A stretch of DNA of 64,000 bases from Mixta intestinalis (GTDB taxonomy: Bacteria > Pseudomonadota > Gammaproteobacteria > Enterobacterales > Enterobacteriaceae): the NCBI RefSeq assembly GCF_009914055.1, contig NZ_CP028271.1:930001-994000 (forward strand), written 5' to 3'. The notes under the pieces are model-generated. The model was not told the origin of the DNA and searched no databases. It saw nothing but the letters and a program-made list of their open reading frames with translations. Shown here in pieces: positions 34,796 to 41,451 of this stretch (positions are counted from its first letter, which is position 1; each line of letters opens with the position of its first letter). The position numbers were made by a program, and so were the translations under genes.

Positions 34796-34838
34796 CCCGC
34801 CACCGATGGCTTATCGTCGCTGGCGGGCTTTTTTTTGC
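34796..34838 (+). terminator. Terminator of flgKL
   Basis: CCCGCCA (34796-34802) pairs with TGGCGGG (34821-34827) and is followed by CTTTTTTTT. The loop of 18 bases is long for a terminator but can fold further. Confidence 0.8.
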
Positions 34839-35087
34839 GTGAAAACAGGGGAGGGGATAATCATTTATCGGGTTCTTATCACAGAGCAAGTTGTCCCAGG
34901 GGAGGCTGGTCCTGTCTGGCACGATACTCTTCTTGTTTTAATAAATTTCTCTTTTATATCATCCAGAGTTAAAACATTCAGAATAACCTAATAGAATAAT
35001 AAATATAATTTTTTTGCATTATATATTTATTTATGAAAGAGTTTAATAATATTTTCATCTGCCAACTTTTGACCATTTAACAAGAGG
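34839..35087. other. AT-rich left edge of the rhs island
   Basis: Base composition changes sharply to A+T-rich after the flgKL terminator. I find no gene, repeat or attachment site in this stretch. It marks the left boundary of the accessory block inserted between flgL and rne. Confidence 0.5.
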
Positions 35088-35663
35088 TTATTCACAAACA
35101 GTTTTTGATTTTATGGATTGAATTAAATCATGAACTCTGTTTTTTATTGTTTCATGCCGAGATTTATTTAATTGACAAATATCATTAACTGATACATCGT
35201 CTATTGTTCTTAACACTGATTTTTTTAGCTTTGAAAAATTAGCATTACAGTTACTGAGGCTATTTTCAATATTAAAATCCTCTAGCTGCGGTAATATTTT
35301 GTTGCCTTTAATAACTATTGCACAATCCAAATCTTCGGATGCTCCTGCGTCTAGCGTTGTAACAATTAAATCAACTAATACATCACTAGCTGCCGGGCTT
35401 GTATTTACACCTAATCCCTCTATCGCTAAGCTCATGACAGTTAAACCACAAAAGGCACCCGGCATACAGTTACGACGATATTCTTCCAGCGACTTGCTTT
35501 TAGAATAAACTAATTCCATTATTATAATATTATTTGACATTTTTATCTGTTCTTCATGATATTCATTAACTGCCTTTTTATAATAATCGGCTTTATCATC
35601 CGCCCTTGTTATTTGAGTGCAGCTTATTGTATAAATTACAGCGAAAATAAAATAATTTTTCAT
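35088..35663 (-). CDS. Secreted Cys-rich protein of unknown function in the rhs island
   Basis: I do not recognise this 191-residue product. It opens with a likely signal peptide (KNYFIFAVIYTISC core, cleavage after TRA near residue 21). The mature part holds six Cys residues (NCMPGAFC, DCAIV, SNCNA, DICQL, TVCE), an even number that suits disulfides in the periplasm. The rest is predicted mostly helical, with a small hydrophobic stretch LTVMSLAIEGLGV. AGGATAAA precedes the ATG. It shares the very A+T-rich composition and the direction of the rhs-associated genes. Its place downstream of the displaced rhs tip suggests a periplasmic immunity protein, but that is inferred from position alone. 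Confidence 0.65.
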   Translation of the reverse strand: MKNYFIFAVIYTISCTQITRADDKADYYKKAVNEYHEEQIKMSNNIIIMELVYSKSKSLEEYRRNCMPGAFCGLTVMSLAIEGLGVNTSPAASDVLVDLIVTTLDAGASEDLDCAIVIKGNKILPQLEDFNIENSLSNCNANFSKLKKSVLRTIDDVSVNDICQLNKSRHETIKNRVHDLIQSIKSKTVCE

Positions 35664-35838
35664 TTTATCCTACCCTATTACATATAACTGCCATAAGATT
35701 TTATCTTGTTATTTTTATAAAAATAATGCCCTTGATTGATATTGTTTTTTTTGATTAAGTCATTTTATTTTTCATATTTTTCATGCAGAGAAAAAATAAA
35801 CACTAAAAGTATTTAAATCCAAAATTTTTATGACTTTT

Positions 35839-35938
35839 ATATCACTGGATTTCTCTGAAAAAAATCTGGCAGTCAGGATTTTATCCCGTCATTTTCGGGG
35901 GTATCAGAGAAATTTATAAAGCTTTTTTTCAGTGATAT
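35839..35938. repeat. Interrupted inverted repeat overlapping the truncated lipoprotein gene
   Basis: ATATCACTG (35839-35847) is repeated inverted at 35930-35938. TTTCTCTGA (35850-35858) is repeated inverted at 35904-35912, with unequal spacing inside. The right arm covers the end of the 30-codon lipoprotein frame. It may be the scar of a rearrangement or a small mobile repeat. Confidence 0.45.
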
Positions 35939-35996
35939 CACATCCACTAACTAATAAATTGGTAAATATAAATATAAATATAAAAATTATTTTCAT
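35904..35996 (-). CDS. Very short lipoprotein, possible truncated immunity gene
   Basis: A 30-codon frame begins MKIIFIFIFIFTNLLVSGCD. It has a basic start, a strongly hydrophobic core and a lipobox LVSGC, followed by only twelve more residues (ITEKKLYKFL region) before a TGA. The leader is a textbook lipoprotein signal peptide, so the frame is hardly random. The ATG overlaps the TAA of the toxin-like frame upstream by one base (TAATG), the same arrangement as between rhs and its immunity candidate. A mature lipoprotein this short is unusual. The gene has probably lost its 3' part at the inverted repeat that covers its end. Confidence 0.55.
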   Translation of the reverse strand: MKIIFIFIFIFTNLLVSGCDITEKKLYKFL

Positions 35997-36415
35997 TAGA
36001 TATAGCCTTTATTTTTTAAGCTTTCTTTAGTTTTAATATGCGTAGGGTTAAGGTATTTCTCGCAACGTTCGGCACAGTTTGTATCTGAAGGGCATGTTAA
36101 TCCATGCTCATTCGCCTTGAGATCTTTAATATTATCCTCAATCATCTCCTCATGTGAACGCTTTCTCTTATCTCCATACAGCCCAACTCTACCTAAGATA
36201 TAATCTCTGAACTCTTTTAACTCACCTAAGTTACGAGTTGCACTATTACTGGCCCATCCAGATTTTGATACACGACAAAATGCAGCAGGTTGTCCCACGA
36301 GGTATCTCTCGCTTGCCACGCCAACTTTCCGTCCGATATCACCAGCTCCACAAACACCTGCATCCCGCCACGCATAAAGCCGATCATCGCAGCCAATCGC
36401 AGAATAGTAACTCCC
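35996..36415 (-). pseudogene. Displaced Rhs C-terminal tip (toxin-like fragment) without its core
   Basis: An open frame of 139 codons has no plausible start of its own. The first ATG (at 36319) is internal to a continuous coding-like stretch that begins GSYYSAIGCDDRLYAWRDAG. It goes on with ERYLVGQPAAFCR, NLGELKEFRDYILGRVGLYGDKRKRSHEEM and a Cys-rich end (CPSDTNCAERCEKYLN). Just upstream, in another frame, lies a short piece of rhs core DNA. I read it as the tip of a former Rhs toxin whose core was lost or recombined away. The toxin family is not recognised, and catalytic residues cannot be named. It overlaps the small lipoprotein gene by one base. Confidence 0.55.
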
Positions 36416-36449
36416 TTATGAGTCCGCTTGCCGTTATGTTCTGTTAAAT
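36416..36449 (-). repeat. Fossil of rhs core sequence
   Basis: About 27 of 34 bases match the rhs gene near 37862-37895, where it encodes TEHNGRRTH; the fossil would encode LTEHNGKRTH. The match stops abruptly on the tip side. This links the orphan tip to an rhs core. Confidence 0.6.
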
Positions 36450-36494
36450 TGTTTCATCCATCCACGTGGATGTTGTGTATAAAATTATAGTGTT

Positions 36495-36821
36495 TTACTG
36501 AATATCTTTTAACACTCCTTTTTCAAAATGAAAATTAAAATTATCGTATTCAATTACTTTTTCGGTTTTTTTCAAAACTATATTTTTCTCTGGATTTTTT
36601 ATAGCTTCAGCTTCCAATTTATCATATATCTCACTTTGACTTTTCCCAATCCACTCATTTTTTATAAGATCAGTAAGAATAACTCTTGCCCTTACCTCAG
36701 AATCCATACTGGCATTAATATATGTAAGTGTAATTGAGCTATCTATCGCCAAATATGCAAAATATACACACAATATTAACGTCAATACAAGGGTTATTGA
36801 AAGTACAGTTATTATCTTCAT
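36495..36821 (-). CDS. Membrane-anchored Rhs immunity protein candidate
   Basis: The 108-residue product has one N-terminal membrane helix (about residues 4-27, VLSITLVLTLILCVYFAYLAI). An 80-residue polar domain with NEWIGKSQSEIYDKLE and NFHFEKGVLKDIQ follows. It resembles the Imm58 type of polymorphic-toxin immunity proteins as I remember that family, but I could not test this. The start codon overlaps the rhs stop (TAATG), so production is coupled to the toxin. With few positive residues after the helix, the domain probably faces the periplasm. That fits protection from an enzyme acting there. It is A+T-rich like the toxin tip. Confidence 0.72.
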   Translation of the reverse strand: MKIITVLSITLVLTLILCVYFAYLAIDSSITLTYINASMDSEVRARVILTDLIKNEWIGKSQSEIYDKLEAEAIKNPEKNIVLKKTEKVIEYDNFNFHFEKGVLKDIQ

Positions 36822-39800
36822 TATTTAGCTGCCTCAAAAGTTTTTGCGGAAAACGTTCTGCAGTGATTGGAAGCAAAGGGAACCCAACTATATTTTTTCC
36901 TTTTTTTATCATTAGCTATACTTTTAACATAATCATAAGCGGCTTTTTCATCGGCAGTATCACTACAGGTTAGTTCTACGCGTGTATTATGTCCTGCTGC
37001 TTGGGAAAGATGTTCCGTTAGATTTATCCAGGATGCTTGCGTAGGTTTGCCGTCCCTCCCTATAGTCAGATTAGGCATGCTTATTTTTCGAACGTTTCCA
37101 TCTTTCGCTGATAATTTAGCTCCTATAACCCCTTTAGCTGTTGGTGCATATCTACCATATTCATAATAATTAGTTACCCCTTTATCATCGTAACCTAAAA
37201 TTCCTGCATGCCCCCCCAACCACGTGCTGGTCTTTCCTTCTGAATATTCAATTGGGTAATCAGGAAATAATACTTTACACACAGCCAGTCCTAACGGATC
37301 TGCTTCAGAAATCGGATCCAATGGATATGTATACGAGTTTAATCCTCCAGCCAGCCCTATCGGGTCCTGGCTGATATAGCGGCCCTGTTGCGGGTCATAA
37401 TAACGGTGCCGGTTGTAACAGAGCCCCGACTCCTCGTCCTCATGCTGGCCCTGCATCCGCAGCGGCTGGTACAGCCCCTGCGGGTTCTCTTCCCGCAGCA
37501 GGTTGCCCCACGGGTCAGACTCCGCCTGCCACTCCACCTTTCCTTCCGGCGTCACCAGCGCCAGCGGCGTGCCCGCGTGGTTGCAGTGGTACAGGTGTAT
37601 CCGCTGCTCTGACGACTGCTCCGGCTCCAGAAACGTGCTCAGCCCCTCGCGCGTGAAGCCGGTCATCGCCAGCCAGCGTTCGCTTTCCGCCGACAGCGCG
37701 GCGTTCGTCCGCAGCGCCTGCTCAACCTCATTCAGCGCGCTCACTACCGCCGGCGGGAAGGTCACCTCCGCCTCCTGCGCCAGCTTCTGCGCCAGCGACG
37801 GCGTGACCGGCGGCCTTTCCCCCTCCACGCGTAGCAGCGGCACGAAGCTGCCCGGATGGTATACCGTATGCGTCCGCCTGCCGTTATGCTCCGTCACCGT
37901 CAGCCGGTCGCCCTCCCAGCCGTACCAGAAGGTCTGCACCTGCCTCCCGTTCGCCGCCCGGCTCAGCACCTGCTTACCCACCCGCCGCCCCAGCGGGTCA
38001 TAGAGATAGACCGCCGTCAGCGTCCGCTCTCCCTGCGTGCGCCGGTAGCAGCTCAGGCGATGCGCCGCATCCCAGGCGTACTGGTGAATCTCATTATCGT
38101 TACCCGCGCGGCGCTTCTCCGTCAGGCTGCCGAAGCGGTCATGGCGGTAACGGTATTCTCCGTCGTCGCTCAGCTGGTTAGAGGGCAGTGCGCCGTCACG
38201 GAACAGCCGGTTGCCCGCCGGGTCAAAGCGGTACCGCTGCTGCCAGCGCGGCGCCGTGGCCTGCACCAGCCGCCCGGCAGCGTCATAAGCGTAGTCATAC
38301 CGTTCGCCGCCGGCCAGCAGCGCGGTGAGCTGCCCGCGCGCGTCATAGCCGTAGCGGCGGCTGAGCGCGTGCCCCGGCCCGTCGTGCAGGTACGCGCCCT
38401 GCAGGCGGCCCGCCGGCGTGTAATGGCTGTGCAGCACGTACGCGCCGAAGCGCCGCTCCGTTTCCCGGTGCAGGTCGTCACGCGTGAACTCCACCAGGCT
38501 CTGTTCGCCCAGCGCCACGCCCAGCAGGTGGCCGCTGCCGTAGGTCTGCCGGCGCAGCGGCGGCAGCCCCTCCGCGTGCGTGACGCAGGGCAGCCCCTGC
38601 GCGTCATACTCATGGCTGACCCGGTGCTGCCAGACCCGTTCGTCCTGCGGGTTAATCACCCGCTGCTGCTCTTCCGTCACCTGTCCGGCTTTGTTATAGG
38701 CGTAATGCACGCTGACCCGGTGCCCCTGGCTGACGTGGGAGACTTCGGTCAGCCGTCCCATGATATCGTGACGCCAGCGCTCCTCCTCCTGCACGCCGTC
38801 GGCCGCCTCGCGCACCAGACGGCTGAGGTGGCCGGCCTCATCATAATGCCATGCCGTCACCCGGCCCGCATCGTGGCTGCGTGTCAGTACCCCGGCAGCA
38901 TCGTAGTCATAACAGCGGGTGCGCCCGTCAAAGCCGGTCTCTTCCGTCAGGCGGTCCATCAGGTCATAGCCGAACAGGGCTGCGGCACCGTTCTCATTGA
39001 CCAGCCGCGTCAGCCTGCCCGCCGCGTCATATTCAAGCCGCCGCGTCAGCCCGCCATACTGACGGGAAAGGAGCTCGCCGCGCGGGCCGCAGCGAAACTG
39101 CGCTTCGCTGCCGTCGGGATAAACCGTGCTCAGCAGGTCGCCGGCCTCGTTATGGCGCCAGCGGGTTATTTCACCTTCGGCGTTTTCCTGTTCGCTCAGC
39201 CGTCCGCGACCGTCATAGCGCAGCCGGGTGCGCAGCCCGCCCTCCTGGTCCACCTGTATAAGCCGTCCGTAGCGGTCATAATAGCGGCGGGTCCGTTTGC
39301 CGGAGCAGTCGGTCACGGTCTCCGGCTGGCCGAAGCGCGTCCGGGTGATGTGCACCTCGCCGCCCGCCGGGTCGGTAATGACGTCCGGCAGGTCGCTGTT
39401 GTCGGGATAATGATAACGGACGGTGCGCCCCTCCGGGTCGCGCACGGCGGTAAGCCGCCCCGGCGCATCGTAGGTCCGCGCCGTCCTGGTGCCGTCCGGC
39501 GCGGTGGTCTGCGTCACCAGGCCCCGGCGGTTATAATCCAGACGGGTTTTACGCCCGTCGTGCGTGGTGATACCGAGCAGCCGCCCGTCGCCGGGGTGCA
39601 GCTGGTATTCGGTTTTGCGCCCCAGCGGGTCGATGTCTGCCGTCAGCCGCCCGCTGTCGTCATATTCATGCCGCACCCGCGTGCCGTCGGCGCGCTCGTG
39701 CTGCACCAGCCGCCGCAGCCCGCCTTCACCCGTAAAGTGATACACCTCCCGGCGCGACAGGCTGTCGGTGACCACGGTGCGGTCCGGGTGATACTCAAAG

Positions 39801-40870
39801 CGGTAACTCAGCCCCTCCGGGTTGGTCTGGACGGTCACCCGCCCCCGCGCGTCATACTGATAGCGGCTCTCCGGCCTGCCCGCAAAGCGGTGGGCCACCA
39901 TCCGTCCGGCCAGGCGCGGATGATAGCGAAAGTGGCGCACCGGATACCCGCTGCGGTCATATACCACGGCCAGCTCCCCGCACTCGTTGTAGTCATAGCG
40001 CGCCAGCGCCGCCTCGCGCGGGCCGTGGACCGGGTCATGCGTCAGGTACACCGCCCGCAGGCGCACGCCGCCGTCCGCCCCCCAGCCGCCGTTTTCTGTC
40101 GCCACGTCCGGCAGCGTGACCAGCTCCAGGCGGAACGTGCGTCCGCTGCCGTCGGTGACCGCCGTAACGGCGTTTTTATACGGGCCGTCGGGCGCGCGGT
40201 GGTAGCGCAGGATGTTGCCGAAGCGGTCAGCAATTCCCTGGAGGGTGCGGTACGGTGGCAGCGGCTGCGGCAGGATATCCGTCTCGTCCGGAACGTAAGG
40301 CTCCGTGTAGCCCAGCACCCACCACGGGCCGGTCGCCTCATTAGTGACAAAATAAAGGTGGCGGTTGAGCCGCAGCTCAGCGGGCAGCGCCTGCCAGGTC
40401 TCCTCCAGCGCATGCCCCTTCAGCAGGTTCGCCGCGCCGCCGCGCGCCAGCCAGAGGTGCTCGCTGCGGCTGAAGGTGATTTCTCCCGGCCGCAGCGGCT
40501 CAAAGTGAATGCTGCGCCCGCCGTTGTCGTTAAGGATGAGCGCATCCTCGCGGCACTGCAGGTGCACTTCCGCAGGCATCTGCCAGCCCGGCCCGAACAG
40601 CCCGACCGGGGCGGGCGTGCCGGTCTGATAGCTGCTGTAGCTGCGCGTCAGCACGAAAGGCAGCGGCGCGGGCAGGGCGATATCGGTCTCGGCGGTAAGC
40701 ACCTTGGCCCCCAGCGACGGGTTGACCGGGCTGCCAACCGCCATGCCGCCGGGGCAGACCGAGCAGGCGACGCCGCCCAGTGACCCAATCAGCACCGTGG
40801 CCGCGCCCTGAACTATCGGCCCGCCGGATGTGGTGGCATCCCCCTGTCTGGCCGCCGGTTTTCCGCTCAT
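36821..40870 (-). CDS. rhs: RHS-repeat polymorphic toxin with PAAR-like N-terminus
   Basis: This is a 1349-residue Rhs protein. Residues 1-45 (MSGKPAARQGD, then CSVCPGG) are the PAAR-like cap of T6SS-delivered Rhs proteins. About 55-130 is the DUF6531-type segment (TDIALPAPLPFVLTRSYSSY). From there to about 1150 many YD repeats (for example YDAAGRLTRLVNENG) form the shell. The core ends at RYYDPQQGRYISQDPIGLAGG and DPLGL (residue 1195). The 154-residue tip contains GGHAGILGYDD (His1221) and SNHCRTF (Cys1337). The order His then Cys resembles permuted NlpC/P60 or LRAT-type papain folds, so a peptidase, amidase or acyltransferase is possible. DNA becomes A+T-rich in the tip. GGGAGGG precedes the ATG. 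The toxin activity is inferred, not shown. Confidence 0.9.
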   Translation of the reverse strand: MSGKPAARQGDATTSGGPIVQGAATVLIGSLGGVACSVCPGGMAVGSPVNPSLGAKVLTAETDIALPAPLPFVLTRSYSSYQTGTPAPVGLFGPGWQMPAEVHLQCREDALILNDNGGRSIHFEPLRPGEITFSRSEHLWLARGGAANLLKGHALEETWQALPAELRLNRHLYFVTNEATGPWWVLGYTEPYVPDETDILPQPLPPYRTLQGIADRFGNILRYHRAPDGPYKNAVTAVTDGSGRTFRLELVTLPDVATENGGWGADGGVRLRAVYLTHDPVHGPREAALARYDYNECGELAVVYDRSGYPVRHFRYHPRLAGRMVAHRFAGRPESRYQYDARGRVTVQTNPEGLSYRFEYHPDRTVVTDSLSRREVYHFTGEGGLRRLVQHERADGTRVRHEYDDSGRLTADIDPLGRKTEYQLHPGDGRLLGITTHDGRKTRLDYNRRGLVTQTTAPDGTRTARTYDAPGRLTAVRDPEGRTVRYHYPDNSDLPDVITDPAGGEVHITRTRFGQPETVTDCSGKRTRRYYDRYGRLIQVDQEGGLRTRLRYDGRGRLSEQENAEGEITRWRHNEAGDLLSTVYPDGSEAQFRCGPRGELLSRQYGGLTRRLEYDAAGRLTRLVNENGAAALFGYDLMDRLTEETGFDGRTRCYDYDAAGVLTRSHDAGRVTAWHYDEAGHLSRLVREAADGVQEEERWRHDIMGRLTEVSHVSQGHRVSVHYAYNKAGQVTEEQQRVINPQDERVWQHRVSHEYDAQGLPCVTHAEGLPPLRRQTYGSGHLLGVALGEQSLVEFTRDDLHRETERRFGAYVLHSHYTPAGRLQGAYLHDGPGHALSRRYGYDARGQLTALLAGGERYDYAYDAAGRLVQATAPRWQQRYRFDPAGNRLFRDGALPSNQLSDDGEYRYRHDRFGSLTEKRRAGNDNEIHQYAWDAAHRLSCYRRTQGERTLTAVYLYDPLGRRVGKQVLSRAANGRQVQTFWYGWEGDRLTVTEHNGRRTHTVYHPGSFVPLLRVEGERPPVTPSLAQKLAQEAEVTFPPAVVSALNEVEQALRTNAALSAESERWLAMTGFTREGLSTFLEPEQSSEQRIHLYHCNHAGTPLALVTPEGKVEWQAESDPWGNLLREENPQGLYQPLRMQGQHEDEESGLCYNRHRYYDPQQGRYISQDPIGLAGGLNSYTYPLDPISEADPLGLAVCKVLFPDYPIEYSEGKTSTWLGGHAGILGYDDKGVTNYYEYGRYAPTAKGVIGAKLSAKDGNVRKISMPNLTIGRDGKPTQASWINLTEHLSQAAGHNTRVELTCSDTADEKAAYDYVKSIANDKKRKKYSWVPFASNHCRTFSAKTFEAAK

Positions 40871-41403
40871 GCTACCCTCCCTGGTTTATTGTTCCGTTTT
40901 ATCGCTTTTCACTCGCCTTCAAAACTGAAGGGGGTAAAAGCGCTTCGTACCTGGATAGCTCCCAGGACAACAGATCTGGTATGGGATAACCGATGGCGAT
41001 CCGTCCGCATATAATTTTCCTCTTTCACCCATGATTGATTAGGTAGAGTGACGATTATGCGGAATTTTCATACGATTAACAGGTGGGTAAGTCAATTATC
41101 AAGGTAGTGTTTAATAAGAACTGGAAAAGATTATTTGCGTTTATTAATAATAAATTTTCACTGGTATTTTATTTTTAATAAATAACTAATTATTGATTTT
41201 AAATATATTCTCTGAAATTCGATAAATAAATCATACAGATAACGCATTGTTTTCCCGTTGGGTTTAGGAGGGGTTTATTGACTGTGTGGAAATTGCTTTT
41301 ACAGATATGTCTGTTATCTGCGTTATAACGCTATTTTTTCCAGCTACAGAAATAAAACATTAAAAGACCCGAAATAAACTGTCGCTGATGTTACAAGAGG
41401 ATA
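40871..41403. other. AT-rich gap upstream of rhs
   Basis: This 533-base stretch separates the rhs start from the rne terminator. The right 300 bases are very A+T-rich. No gene or known RNA is recognised. It presumably carries the rhs promoter, but no clear -35/-10 pair stands out. Confidence 0.5.
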
Positions 41404-41432
41404 TAAAAAAACCCCAGCCGAAGCCGGGGTTA
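41404..41432 (-). terminator. Terminator of rne
   Basis: Read leftward, ACCCCGGC and GCTGGGGT form a stem with a TTCG-type loop, followed by seven T residues, about 20 bases after the rne stop. Confidence 0.88.
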
Positions 41433-41451
41433 ATATGGCTTAGCAAACCGC

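Noticed and set aside
34806..34991. Small rightward frame after flgL
   Set aside because: It runs through the flgKL terminator and has no ribosome site.
36238..36447. A rightward 69-codon frame over the displaced rhs tip
   Set aside because: It is His- and Gln-rich and antisense to a frame that reads like real protein and carries an rhs fossil.
37856..40783. A 975-codon open frame antisense to rhs
   Set aside because: It mirrors the G+C-rich, strongly biased codons of rhs, its translation is Arg/Val/Ala/Pro-rich without any domain, and the rhs frame is clearly the real one.
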